From the NCBI RefSeq assembly GCF_004341105.1, contig NZ_SLZK01000001.1, forward strand, positions 186,001 through 250,000: 64,000 nucleotides of DNA. The letters are read 5' to 3'. Below, one piece after another: positions 36,976 through 45,804 of this stretch. The position numbers were made by a program, and so were the translations under genes. The first letter of the stretch is position 1. Each line of letters starts with the position of its first letter. Under the pieces are notes generated by a model, which made no database searches, had not been told where the DNA came from, and worked only from the letters and a program-made list of their open reading frames with translations. The stretch is from Rhizobium sp. BK418. Its GTDB lineage: Bacteria; Pseudomonadota; Alphaproteobacteria; Rhizobiales; Rhizobiaceae.

Positions 36976-38949
36976 TCAAAGACCGAAGGGAAAGGTTTCC
37001 TGACTGCCTCCGGCAGCTTTTTGCCGGTAGAGCGGCGTCAAGGCATGGGTCTCGTCGAACCACAGGAAGGCGTCGTATTGCTGGGGCAGGGAGGTCAGCA
37101 TGTAGTGGCTCAGGCGTTCGGTTTCCGGCCTGTAGATGACACCGATGAAACGTTGAAGCCGTCGATCGATAAGTCCTGCATGGAGATCCTGGTTGCGGTC
37201 GAAATCGAGGAAAAACCGTTCCTTTCCGACTTGATGACACAGATCCTCGTAACTGTCCGCAAGTGCCGGATTGATCTTCTTCTTCTCGGCCAGCCCGTCC
37301 CAGTTGCTTGCCGCCAGAACTTCGCCGGAATGTGTGCCGCAGCCGATGAGGCTGGTCATGCCGTCTAAACGCTGCCGGCAGAGCTGGCCGAGATTGAGTT
37401 CATCACGCGCGGCGGACATCTCGGTAAAGCGCGCGTCACCGATATGAGAATTGTGCGCCCACACGATCATTTTGGCGTCCGGCCCATGGAAATCGAGGAG
37501 ATGCTCGATGGTTTCGGCCATGTAGGTGTCACGCAGGTTCCAGGCTTTAGAGCCGCCATAATACATGATGCGGTAATATCGCTCTGCCGCTGCCAAAAGC
37601 CTTGCTGACTGTGTCGCGTCAAGAAAACCATCATCATCGCTATCACTCTCGCCGAGAGACCTGGTTAGAAGCTCTTGGCATTGTTGCGCTACGGCCTCCT
37701 CGCAGGATTTATAGGCGTCGGTCAGAATCGCGCGCCCATAGGTCACAGGATTGTTCTGCCAGGGGCTGAGGCAGCCATAGCGTTCACGGGCGACCACGGC
37801 GGCATCAGGACTGACGCGATCGAGATAATCGATCACCATGCGGATGGACTCCGTCATGTTGTAGAGGTCGAGCCCATAAAAGCGGATGGCATCCACTCGC
37901 GATGCCTGCCGCCGGGCGTTTTCCGCACGCATCCACCGAACGAACTCGACGAATTCCGCATTGTGCCACATCCAGGCGGGGAAACGTTCGAAGGAGCGGC
38001 CCTGCGGAAAATCTCGCCCGGTAATCAGCCGATCGACGGCTGCTGCATCCGGCCAATCAGCTTCGACCGCGATCAGGTCGAAGCCGTGGCGCTCGATCAG
38101 ATGCCGGCTGATGGCGGCGCGCGCATGGTAGAATTCGGCCGTGCCATGGGTAGATTCACCGAGAAGGACGACCCGGCTGTCGGCAAAGCGATCGAAGAGC
38201 CGTGTGAAGCTTTCGTCATCAACTGACGAAAATGTCTCGGCGGTGTCTGAGATCAGTTGCGCGGGCGTTCTTTCGGTCCGCGCGGCAGGGGTATAGAGCG
38301 GATGCGCCGCCGTCCACGCATCCTCGCCGATCAGTGGAACAAAGAGTACGCCGCCAAGATCTTCTTCTTCGAATGCGTCCGCGCTGATGCGAGTAATGCG
38401 CTTGAGACGCTGCTGGTCGTTGCGGCCGACGGGGATGATCAATCGTCCACCAAGATCGAGCTGTTCTTTCAAAGAGGGGGGTACCTCCGGCGCCCCGGCC
38501 GAGACGATGATTGCGTCGAAAGGAGCTGCCTTGAGCCATCCCTTGCTGCCATCGCCGATGCGAACGTCGATATTGCTGTAACCAAGCCGGGCAAAACGTT
38601 CTCGCGCCTGTTGGGCAAGCGCTTCATGTCGTTCGAGAGTGTAGACATGTCTTGCTATGCGGCTGACGACTGCGGCCGCATAACCGGAGCCGGTGCCGAC
38701 TTCGAGCACCTTGTCTCCCGCATCGAGATCGGCCTTCTCGATCATCAGCGCAACAATGAAAGGCTGCGAGATCGTCTGGCCCTGGCCGATTGAAAGCGGC
38801 GCGTCTTCATAGGCGAATTCTTCGAAGCCGGGATCTACGAACATCTCCCGCGGTACGATGCGCATTGCGCGGGCGACGGTTTTGTCCCGAATACCGCGGC
38901 GGATAAGATGCTGCTCCACCATGCGGTCGCGGTCGCGGATTAGGTTCAT
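36976..38949 (-). CDS. Fusion: protein-L-isoaspartate O-methyltransferase + erythromycin-esterase-like domain
   Basis: A 657-residue two-domain protein. Residues 1-210 are a PCMT: start IRRGIRDKTVARAMRIVPRE, TISQPFIVALM and the SAM-binding loop VLEVGTGSGY (81-90), which repairs isoaspartyl residues in aged proteins. Residues 235-655 match the erythromycin esterase-like family: G264-E-S-T-H268 and IVWAHNSHIGDAR, with the essential Glu and His residues retained. The junction is a normal coding stretch with no stop or frameshift, so the fusion is real. The frame extends 19 codons upstream, but ATG 38949 gives the family N terminus with GGAGGTCTCTC ahead. Substrate of the esterase-like half unknown; macrolide hydrolysis should not be assumed. 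Confidence 0.92.
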   Translation of the reverse strand: MNLIRDRDRMVEQHLIRRGIRDKTVARAMRIVPREMFVDPGFEEFAYEDAPLSIGQGQTISQPFIVALMIEKADLDAGDKVLEVGTGSGYAAAVVSRIARHVYTLERHEALAQQARERFARLGYSNIDVRIGDGSKGWLKAAPFDAIIVSAGAPEVPPSLKEQLDLGGRLIIPVGRNDQQRLKRITRISADAFEEEDLGGVLFVPLIGEDAWTAAHPLYTPAARTERTPAQLISDTAETFSSVDDESFTRLFDRFADSRVVLLGESTHGTAEFYHARAAISRHLIERHGFDLIAVEADWPDAAAVDRLITGRDFPQGRSFERFPAWMWHNAEFVEFVRWMRAENARRQASRVDAIRFYGLDLYNMTESIRMVIDYLDRVSPDAAVVARERYGCLSPWQNNPVTYGRAILTDAYKSCEEAVAQQCQELLTRSLGESDSDDDGFLDATQSARLLAAAERYYRIMYYGGSKAWNLRDTYMAETIEHLLDFHGPDAKMIVWAHNSHIGDARFTEMSAARDELNLGQLCRQRLDGMTSLIGCGTHSGEVLAASNWDGLAEKKKINPALADSYEDLCHQVGKERFFLDFDRNQDLHAGLIDRRLQRFIGVIYRPETERLSHYMLTSLPQQYDAFLWFDETHALTPLYRQKAAGGSQETFPFGL

Positions 38950-39042
38950 GAGAGACCTCCTGTATCCGGCAAGTCTGCGTGGAATCCTCAGATGGCGCAG
39001 TCGCAATTCGGCACGAAGCTCAGGACATTTCGGTGCGCATGT

Positions 39043-39972
39043 TCACCCAAGCACGCGAAGAACGAGTTTTCCGCGAACATGGGTGTTCTCAAGGGCTTTC
39101 TGTGCCTCTGCGACCTGGCCGAGATCAAATGTCTTGTCGACGACGACCTTGACCTTTCCCTCGTCAATCAGATCGGCGATCTCCTGCAATTGAGCGCCGC
39201 TCGGCTGGGCGGTGTAGCGTCCGACGCGGATCTTTCGCTGGGCGGCCCCTGCGGCATCGGGTTCCGTCAGGGTCGATATCAGAGCGCCGCCCGGCTTGAT
39301 GAGATCGAAGCTACGCTGCTGAGTGTCGCCGCCGACGAGGTCGAAGACGAGATCGACCGGTTCGACCTGGTCTTCAAAACGCTCGCTCTTGTAGTCGATG
39401 GCTTGATCGGCGCCCAGGTCTTCGACGAAGGCCTTGTCTGTGCCTGATACCGTCGTCGCGACCCAAGCGCCGCGGGCCTTGGCAAATTGAATGGCAAGGT
39501 GGCCGACGCCGCCCGCCCCACCATGGATCAATACGCGCTGGCCGGGCCGCAGATCGCCGTGATCGAAGAGACCCTGCCATGCGGTTATGCCGGCGAGTGG
39601 TACAGCGGCGGCGGTGATCGGATCGAGTGATTTCGGTTTCATCGCGATTTCATTTGATCCGGCAATTACGAATTCCTCATACCCGCCGTTTTTCGGCGAC
39701 AGGAAGGCGAATACCTGATCGCCCATTAGGAAGCCGGCAACGTCATCGCCGAGATCGGCGATCTCGCCGCAGACGTCACGGCCGAGCACATGGGGAAGTT
39801 CCTTCTCCGTTACGACAGGGTATTTACCCTCCCTTATCTTGGCGTCGACCGGATTGACGCTTGCGGCAAGAACGCGGATGACAACTTCGTGACCGGCGGG
39901 GATCGGCTCGTCCACCGTCTCGATTTTTAGAACCTCGGGACCGCCGAAGCGATGAATGCGGACGGCGCGCAT
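39043..39972 (-). CDS. NADPH:quinone reductase-like MDR oxidoreductase
   Basis: A 309-residue zinc-free medium-chain dehydrogenase/reductase. N-terminal AVRIHRFGGPEVL and GRDVCGEIADLG belong to the quinone reductase-like branch; the nucleotide-binding motif is VLIHGGAGGVGHLAIQFAKARG. The cysteine and histidine zinc ligands of alcohol dehydrogenases are absent. Reduces quinones or alkenals with NADPH by family; substrate unknown. The frame continues upstream to 40119, but ATG 39972 has GAAAGGAAATGC upstream. It is 93 bases upstream of the methyltransferase fusion on the same strand. Confidence 0.9.
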   Translation of the reverse strand: MRAVRIHRFGGPEVLKIETVDEPIPAGHEVVIRVLAASVNPVDAKIREGKYPVVTEKELPHVLGRDVCGEIADLGDDVAGFLMGDQVFAFLSPKNGGYEEFVIAGSNEIAMKPKSLDPITAAAVPLAGITAWQGLFDHGDLRPGQRVLIHGGAGGVGHLAIQFAKARGAWVATTVSGTDKAFVEDLGADQAIDYKSERFEDQVEPVDLVFDLVGGDTQQRSFDLIKPGGALISTLTEPDAAGAAQRKIRVGRYTAQPSGAQLQEIADLIDEGKVKVVVDKTFDLGQVAEAQKALENTHVRGKLVLRVLG

Positions 39973-40179
39973 CGCATTTCCTTTCAGGTTGTGGGTAAGG
40001 ACAGGTTTCTCGACATTCGAACAACATCTGCCGGAAAAGGTTCCCTGTTCATCGATCAAGCACGGTCGAAGCGGGAACTTTGACGCCCGGCCCATGTTGG
40101 ACGTGTAGGTTTGAAACAATCCTCAGATTGTGGAACGGCAAACAGGCATTGCCGGTCCTGACCGCCTAAGGAGGCCTTC

Positions 40180-40644
40180 ATGTCATTCACACTCACGAGT
40201 TCCGCTTTCGCTGACGGGGTAGCTATTCCGATCAAGTATACGCGGCTCGGCGAAAACATCGCGCCACCTCTTACATGGGCCGGAGCACCGGACGCGGCAC
40301 GGAGCTTTGCGCTCATCGTCGAAGATCCGGATGCGCCGAACGGAACTTTTCGTCATTGGGGCGTCTTCAACATACCGGGTGACCGCAACGCCTTGCCGGA
40401 AAGCAGCGACACGGCACCGAATGGAGGGCCGCGTTTTTGCGACAACGATTTCGGCAATGGCCGCTATGATGGTCCCCAGCCGCCCAAGGGCCACGGCATA
40501 CATCACTACCACTTCAGACTGGCGGCGCTCGATGTGCCGAGCCTGTCAATCCCGCCTTCGGCGGGCATCCAGGCGATGTGGCGGGAGGCACAGAAACACA
40601 CGATCGCGGAAGCCTCTCTGACCGGCACGTTTGAACAAAGGTGA
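40180..40644 (+). CDS. YbhB/YbcL-type PEBP (Raf kinase inhibitor-like) protein
   Basis: A 154-residue protein of the phosphatidylethanolamine-binding family. The ligand-site patterns IVEDPDAPNGTFRHWGVFNI and HGIHHYHFRLAALD are present. Bacterial members have no well-settled role. ATG 40180 follows TAAGGAGGCCTTC, a very good ribosome site. Divergent from the quinone reductase gene over 207 bases. Confidence 0.92.
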   Translation: MSFTLTSSAFADGVAIPIKYTRLGENIAPPLTWAGAPDAARSFALIVEDPDAPNGTFRHWGVFNIPGDRNALPESSDTAPNGGPRFCDNDFGNGRYDGPQPPKGHGIHHYHFRLAALDVPSLSIPPSAGIQAMWREAQKHTIAEASLTGTFEQR

Positions 40645-40695
40645 CCGGTTGCGGGCTCAACGTACTCGGCTGATTGCCGTGCGCAGGAGGATAGA

Positions 40696-40959
40696 TTGGC
40701 TATTTATCGACGCCTTCAAAAAGGTCAGGAAAAGCCGGGCGATCTGGTCATCAAGCTTTACCATTCCGGTGAGGAGATCCGCGGTTTCGTCCGCAAGGTG
40801 ACGAGCCAGGGTAAGGATGACAGCGTTTTTCCCGGCGAGGAGATGGAACCGTCCGCCGCGCTCCAAATCGCCCGCAGCCACCTGCATGGGGCGAGTGAGA
40901 TCCTGATCGAACTCTCAGAAGGCGTTGAGTGGGATGCCCGATGGGGTACATTGCACTAG
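40696..40959 (+). CDS. Small hypothetical protein with TTG start
   Basis: An 87-residue cytosolic protein without recognised family. The start is TTG, with AGGAGG 6 bases upstream (a textbook ribosome site), which decides it; no ATG is available nearby. Composition is mixed charged, with a helical C-terminal half (SAALQIARSHLHGASEILIEL). It starts 51 bases after the PEBP gene and could be in its operon. Confidence 0.65.
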   Translation: MAIYRRLQKGQEKPGDLVIKLYHSGEEIRGFVRKVTSQGKDDSVFPGEEMEPSAALQIARSHLHGASEILIELSEGVEWDARWGTLH

Positions 40960-41090
40960 GGCAATTCAAGCAGAGTGTGGAGCGGTTAAAATATCACCGG
41001 CCATAGCTCGGCGGCACGGAGCGTCATTTTGAGCCATCGACCGGATGTCAAATCGTCCTGATATTATGACTGAGATTTCAAGGGATTAAA

Positions 41091-41167
<77 letters not shown>

Positions 41168-41643
41168 ACCTGCCGAAACGGCTTGCTTCTGTTAGACTTT
41201 TCGGTTTTTGGACGCAAGGGAAAAATGCCGTCACGATGATAAAACGGAATTTATCCAAGGGATAGCTTTGTCCTGTCTCCCTCGGTACGGCCCGGAGCCT
41301 TTATAACCCGGCAATGAATACCGAAAAAAGTGTATGCAAGGTGGCAAAAATCCTTGCGCATGTCGGTGCGGAATGGAGACCCTTCCGTCCTTCCAAAGAT
41401 TCTGCGCTAAGCTGATGCGGCATTTTTCGAGCCGAATATAGATTTTCGGTTGCGATTCTTTATATGCTAAATTTAAGGTAAACTATTCTATTAATATTTT
41501 CCATAATATTTCCGATTTGAGCGGTAATTTATTTCATGTTTATCTGACATATAACTATGAATGAAGCGGATGTCCGCGTTATTCCAAATTTGTGATTGGA
41601 ATTTATCGCCTTTCTGCTGCTGAGCGTGTAAAGAAGAGAAATC
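41168..41643. other. Intergenic region with AT-rich patch
   Basis: 476 bases between tRNA-Pro and the next small gene. The first 60 carry the likely tRNA promoter. From 41461 to 41520 only 12 of 60 bases are G or C, far below the surroundings, followed by moderately AT-rich sequence to the start of the next gene. I see no coding region in it. Confidence 0.6.
41189..41217 (-). promoter_or_regulatory. Candidate promoter of tRNA-Pro
   Basis: On the minus strand TTGCGT (41217-41212) and TAACAG (41194-41189) are 17 bases apart, about 22 bases upstream of the tRNA 5' end. The match to the sigma-70 consensus is partial. Confidence 0.4.
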
Positions 41644-41889
41644 GTGGGAAAGCTTAATTTCGGGCTTATGACGATCTGCAATAACAAACAGGATTGCCGG
41701 CAGAGCCTTGCTGCTGCATTCAAGGCCCTCTCCGTTGAGGCTGTGAACGCTGGCTGGCCGGAAGGGGAGGTTGCTCTTGCGCTTGCGGAGCTCGCCGAAA
41801 CACACGTGGCCGAAGTCGGCGCCAAGGTAATTGTCGAAGGCTTCAACCAATCGCAGCTTTACGCAGCAGCTGGCCGGGTGAAATTCTAA
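41644..41889 (+). CDS. Small hypothetical protein
   Basis: An 81-residue protein starting at GTG (41644), with a possible shorter start at ATG 41668. The second half is helical and Ala/Glu-rich (LALAELAETHVAEVGAKVIVEG). No family recognised. Codon usage in the first half is more AT-rich than neighbours. The antisense 119-residue frame over the same DNA has poor composition and is rejected. Confidence 0.6.
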   Translation: MGKLNFGLMTICNNKQDCRQSLAAAFKALSVEAVNAGWPEGEVALALAELAETHVAEVGAKVIVEGFNQSQLYAAAGRVKF

Positions 41890-41916
41890 GCTGAATTCTG
41901 ACCGGCCGTTCAGTTC

Positions 41917-42150
41917 TTACACCAGTAGGTCGGCGGTCCTAGCAGCCTTCGCGAATGAGACCTGGGCTGCACATACGCTTCTCAGTCCATCAAGGCAGTG
42001 CTGAGCTATGCGATGTTTGCGGCCACGCTTGGCGGGCCACCGTTTGAGATATTCAACTGCTTCCCAGGCGGTTGCGACAATGAAGCTGCTGCTTGGAAAT
42101 TTAGTTCTCATGGGCGAGGGGAAGCGTTTTTCGCTCACGGCTCCATCCAT
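41917..42150 (-). CDS. DUF982-type small protein
   Basis: A 77-residue protein. The stretch EAVEYLKRWPAKRGRKHRIA followed by HCLDGL and the C-terminal SFAKAARTADLLV matches the DUF982 pattern (WP..RG..H..A...C, then A...F..AA...I/LLV), a small family mostly confined to Rhizobiales with no known function. ATG 42150 has TTAGGAATGAA before it. Several overlapping plus-strand frames exist here but lack any family pattern. Confidence 0.7.
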   Translation of the reverse strand: MDGAVSEKRFPSPMRTKFPSSSFIVATAWEAVEYLKRWPAKRGRKHRIAQHCLDGLRSVCAAQVSFAKAARTADLLV

Positions 42151-42322
42151 TTCATTCCTAAAACCGCCCGCAACGCATGAGGCAGAAGATTGTTCCCGGC
42201 GAAATGATTACGCGGTTGCTAAAATCTGGGGCTACGCGCATAATGCGAATGAGGCTGGCAGGGAGGGCGTCGGCTGCGCAACAATGATGATGCGTTGTGC
42301 CCTCTAAGGGAAATGTGGCGCG

Positions 42323-42535
42323 ATGTTGAAATCGTCAGTTCACCCCCAGGATTTACCGCTCTTTTCGGAAGATATCGACCTGCTGTCGCAGGTTCTAAGC
42401 CGGGTTTGCGATGACGGTGGCATCGCTCCCCGCACGCCGGAAGCCGACCGGATCGGCGCGGCCCTCATTCAGCTTTACAAGCAGGGCGTGAAGGACAGCG
42501 GCAAGCTGACCGTTCTCGCCAAGACCTATCTTTGA
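42323..42535 (+). CDS. Small conserved-looking hypothetical protein
   Basis: A 70-residue cytosolic protein: an acidic N-terminal half (PLFSEDIDLLSQVLSRVCDD) and a helix ending in GVKDSGKLTVLAKTYL. ATG 42323. Normal GC-rich codon usage supports coding. I recall similar short proteins annotated as hypothetical in Rhizobium but know no function. Confidence 0.65.
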   Translation: MLKSSVHPQDLPLFSEDIDLLSQVLSRVCDDGGIAPRTPEADRIGAALIQLYKQGVKDSGKLTVLAKTYL

Positions 42536-42625
42536 AGCTCGGTTCTCCTCGCTCTTTACACCGTTCCTGGCGGTCTTAGACACAGGCTGTCCCCAACGGG
42601 ATAGCTCAGAGATCGGGCGGTTCCG

Positions 42626-42919
42626 TCAGTCGTCGTTGGCAGCGTTGAGGTTTTCCGGCCTTATGCCGTCATCGTTGGAACTGCGGGCGCGCAGGCGTAT
42701 GCCAGGGCCGCCTTCGTCCTGGTTCCCGCTGGCGATGAAAATGATGCCATGCGCTTCCAGTGTGTTGCGCACGTCGATCGTGGCGCGCGTTTCGCCCGTC
42801 CATTCGCCGTTTTCCAGCGCCTGGATTGTTTCGACGGAAAGTCCTGCATGAGCCGCGAGGTCCTCGATGCTCATGCCGATCATGGCGCGTGCGCCGCGTA
42901 TCTGTGTCCCTGTAATCAT
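42626..42919 (-). CDS. XRE-family transcriptional regulator
   Basis: A 97-residue protein with a helix-turn-helix of the Cro/C1 type in residues 5-60: GTQIRGARAMIGMSIEDLAA and HAGLSVETIQALENGEW are the two helices and turn. The C-terminal part is short and charged, without a sensor domain. Its ATG overlaps the stop of the polysaccharide polymerase gene by 4 bases (ATGA), so it should be translated as the last gene of that operon and could regulate it, which is inference. Confidence 0.85.
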   Translation of the reverse strand: MITGTQIRGARAMIGMSIEDLAAHAGLSVETIQALENGEWTGETRATIDVRNTLEAHGIIFIASGNQDEGGPGIRLRARSSNDDGIRPENLNAANDD

Positions 42920-44190
42920 GCGGGAAATTTAGCGCTTTTACCGAACTTCTCAAGTCTTTGTGAGCGGCCTGAGCGCTGGTGGCGAACTTCCAGCGCAGCA
43001 CAACCCCAGACGATGCCGAACAACAGATAGACATGCCGCCAGTGGTCGATATCGATCACGTTGCCGATTGCAGCATGACCGAGAACGGAAATCCAGGCGA
43101 CCATGAGAAAGGGCTGCCATGGCCGGTCGAGCAGCATATTGCGGAAGCCGAGATAAAGCGTCCAGCACAGCATACCGACATAGCTGATGAAGCCCAGCCA
43201 GCCATAAGTGGTCAGCGATTTCAGCCAGATATTGTGCTCGTCTTCCGGAAACATGGTGCCGAAAACCAGCGGACCAATGCCGAGCGGCCGTTCCATCATC
43301 ATCTGGAAGCCGATGCGATGGCGGTCGAAACGGCCAAGGTGCTCACCGTCATATTGCTGCACGAGTTGGGCGCGGGTGGAGAAAAGCTCGCTGACCTTGG
43401 GAACCTGCAGCGCGACCAGAAGCGCGGCCACCATCAGAATGATCGCGCCCAGCGACAGGACCAGCACCCGCAGTCGGAACGCGCCGCTGCGTTCCTTCAG
43501 CAGCATGATGAAGATCAGCACTACCACCCCAAAGGCGAAAAGCCCCCAGGCCGCGCGCGAGAAGGAAAGGAAGATGCCGAGCGCCAGGATGAGCAGCGCT
43601 CCCGCCTTGATCGGTGACGTCTTGAGATTGCCGGCGAGAATGCCATGGACGAGGTAAAGGCCCGGCGGCACGAGGAAGGGCCCGAAAACGTTCGGATCCT
43701 GAAAGGCGCCCTTGGCGCGGTCGTAAAGTGTGAAGACTTCCGAGCCCGGAAAGGCATGGAAATAGCCGAGGATGCCCAGAAGGGAAGTGATGACAGCCGC
43801 AAAATTCCAGGCATTGAAGATCAGCGGCAGCCGCTTGTGGCTGTCCTCGATGATCGCAGCATAGAAGATGGAGGTCAGCGCCAGGAAAGTGGAGACGGCA
43901 ATATACATCGGGCCGGTCGCCAGATCCCGCATCTGCGTGAGCGATAGCATGCCGCCGATGTTGAAGGTGAGCAGCAGTGCCATCAGCGGCGCGGTCGTGC
44001 GGGATATCTTCAGGCCGAGTATGAACCAGAGGCCGATCAGCCCTGCCATCCACAACTCATAAGGTGCTGGTTCATCGATGACGAAGCCGGAAAGAAAGAC
44101 CCCGAAAGCGACCGCCGCCGAGCCGATGAGACGCAGCGTCAGCCGTTGCGGCTGGGCCACGCGCGGATGGGAGGCGGCGACGGCGCTCAA
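42916..44190 (-). CDS. O-antigen ligase/Wzy-type polysaccharide polymerase-like membrane protein
   Basis: A 424-residue inner-membrane protein with about ten to twelve helices and the Wzy_C/O-antigen ligase core: long periplasmic loop around FDRHRIGFQMMMERPLGIGP and the EDEHNIWLKSLTTYGWLGF segment with conserved His. It would polymerise or ligate repeat units of the surface polysaccharide built by its neighbours. It overlaps the initiating transferase gene by 4 bases upstream and the XRE gene by 4 bases downstream. Confidence 0.88.
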   Translation of the reverse strand: MSAVAASHPRVAQPQRLTLRLIGSAAVAFGVFLSGFVIDEPAPYELWMAGLIGLWFILGLKISRTTAPLMALLLTFNIGGMLSLTQMRDLATGPMYIAVSTFLALTSIFYAAIIEDSHKRLPLIFNAWNFAAVITSLLGILGYFHAFPGSEVFTLYDRAKGAFQDPNVFGPFLVPPGLYLVHGILAGNLKTSPIKAGALLILALGIFLSFSRAAWGLFAFGVVVLIFIMLLKERSGAFRLRVLVLSLGAIILMVAALLVALQVPKVSELFSTRAQLVQQYDGEHLGRFDRHRIGFQMMMERPLGIGPLVFGTMFPEDEHNIWLKSLTTYGWLGFISYVGMLCWTLYLGFRNMLLDRPWQPFLMVAWISVLGHAAIGNVIDIDHWRHVYLLFGIVWGCAALEVRHQRSGRSQRLEKFGKSAKFPA

Positions 44191-45749
44191 TAGGCGTTTT
44201 CCGTGTTGAGCAGCCGGATCGGCGTCAGGAACAGGATCTTGAGGTCGAACCAGAGCGACCAGTTCTCGATGTAATAGAGATCGTACGCAGTGCGAAACTT
44301 GATCTTCTCGTCATTGTCCACTTCGCCGCGCCAGCCGTTGATCTGCGCCCAGCCGGTGACGCCGGGCTTGACGCGGTGGCGGGCAAAATAGCCGTCTACG
44401 ATATCGGCGAAAGCGCGGTCGCGCGCCTGAGCCAGCACGGCGTGCGGGCGCGGGCCGACCAGCGAAAGTTCGCCCTTCAGCACGTTGAAGAGCTGCGGCA
44501 ACTCGTCAATCGAGGACTTGCGGATGAAGCGGCCGACAGGGGTGACACGCGGATCGCCCTTGGTGACGGCAGCCCGCGCCGTCGGATCGCCCATGTTGGC
44601 GTACATCGAGCGGAATTTGAAGACGTTGATGATCTCGTTGTTGAAGCCATGACGCTTCTGCATGAAGAAGACCGGCCCCTCCGAAGTCGCCTTCACGGCG
44701 ATCGCCGTCGCCAGCATGATGGGCCAGAGCAGGCAGAGAGCGATGGTGGCGAAGAAGATATCGAAAGCGCGCTTGGCAACGGAATCCCAGTCGCGGATCG
44801 GCTTCTTGAAGATGTCGAGCATCGGCACTGCGCCCACATGCGAATAGGCACGCGGACGGAAGCGCAGGCGATTGGCGTGGGCCGCAAGACGGATGTCGAC
44901 CGGCAGCACCCAGAGCTTCTTCAAGAGTTCGAAGATGCGTGCTTCGGCAGACAGCGGCAGGGCGATAATCAGCATGTCGATGCGCGTCATCCGCACGAAT
45001 TCGACGAGTTCACTCACCGTGCCGAGCTTCGGATAGCCGGCGACCATGATCGGCGAGCGCTTCTCGCCGCGGTCGTCGAAAATGCCGCAGATACGGATAT
45101 CGTTATCCGCCTGCTGCTCCAGCATACGGATCAGTTCCTTGGCGGGTTCGCCGCCGCCGACGATGACGGCGCGGCGTTCCATGATGCCGTTGCGCGCCCA
45201 GTTGCGTATGCCCTGTGCCACCAGGAAGCGCTCGACAACCAGGAAGAGCGTGCCTGCAATAAACCAGATAGCATAGGATGCCGCAGTCGCAGTACCGAGG
45301 CCGAGGAAGAGCGAGAAAACGCCTGCCGTCAGCACGAACGCGATGGCGAACGCTGCGACCGCACGCGGCAGATATCGCACGCGGGCTCTGAGCGCCGGAA
45401 TGGAATAGGCATCGGCGAACTGAAGTGCCACGACGGTCAATGCCGAAACGATCGCCGCCGTGACGGCCCGCGTCAGGAAGGTGTCGTTGCCATCGCCGGG
45501 CGCGAAATAGAAGGCGGCAAGGCCGATGACGAATTGTGTGAGGAATTCCAGCAGCCGCAACTGGCCGATGATGATGGCAGGCGAATAGGTTCCATCACGA
45601 AACTGTTCGGCAATCTGACGGGCATAGGGATTGATATCAGGCGTTTCGCCGACCGCAGATGTGTAGGCCTCGCCGCGCGTCTCTGTGTCGGAGACCTGCT
45701 TGCGCAGGACTTCCACGTCGAACTGTCCGCTCTTTTCCAGCTTGTTCAT
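44187..45749 (-). CDS. Undecaprenyl-phosphate glycosylphosphotransferase (initiating transferase)
   Basis: A 520-residue membrane enzyme that moves a sugar-1-phosphate to the undecaprenyl carrier, the first step of polysaccharide assembly. It has four N-terminal helices, a nucleotide-binding-like domain (RRAVIVGGGEPAKELIRML), and a C-terminal bacterial sugar transferase domain with KRAFDIFFATIALCLLWPIM, SSIDELPQLFNVLKGELSLV and the following GPRP. The architecture is that of WbaP/WcaJ/UppE-type enzymes; the sugar, often glucose, cannot be told. Lies 55 bases downstream of the glycosyltransferase gene. Confidence 0.93.
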   Translation of the reverse strand: MNKLEKSGQFDVEVLRKQVSDTETRGEAYTSAVGETPDINPYARQIAEQFRDGTYSPAIIIGQLRLLEFLTQFVIGLAAFYFAPGDGNDTFLTRAVTAAIVSALTVVALQFADAYSIPALRARVRYLPRAVAAFAIAFVLTAGVFSLFLGLGTATAASYAIWFIAGTLFLVVERFLVAQGIRNWARNGIMERRAVIVGGGEPAKELIRMLEQQADNDIRICGIFDDRGEKRSPIMVAGYPKLGTVSELVEFVRMTRIDMLIIALPLSAEARIFELLKKLWVLPVDIRLAAHANRLRFRPRAYSHVGAVPMLDIFKKPIRDWDSVAKRAFDIFFATIALCLLWPIMLATAIAVKATSEGPVFFMQKRHGFNNEIINVFKFRSMYANMGDPTARAAVTKGDPRVTPVGRFIRKSSIDELPQLFNVLKGELSLVGPRPHAVLAQARDRAFADIVDGYFARHRVKPGVTGWAQINGWRGEVDNDEKIKFRTAYDLYYIENWSLWFDLKILFLTPIRLLNTENAY

Positions 45750-45804
45750 GGGGCTTCATCGCTCGTTGATGTGAGCGGGATAACATGAAGCCCCTAAAAA
45801 ACTT

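Noticed and set aside
41491..41850. 119-codon minus frame across the AT-rich patch
   Set aside because: Poor composition; the opposite frame at 41644-41889 looks more like a protein.
42008..42307. 99-codon plus frame opposite the DUF982 gene
   Set aside because: No family pattern; the minus strand has a recognisable DUF982 pattern.
44376..45788. 470-codon plus-strand frame opposite the initiating transferase
   Set aside because: Shadow; extreme Arg, Asp and His content and no motifs.
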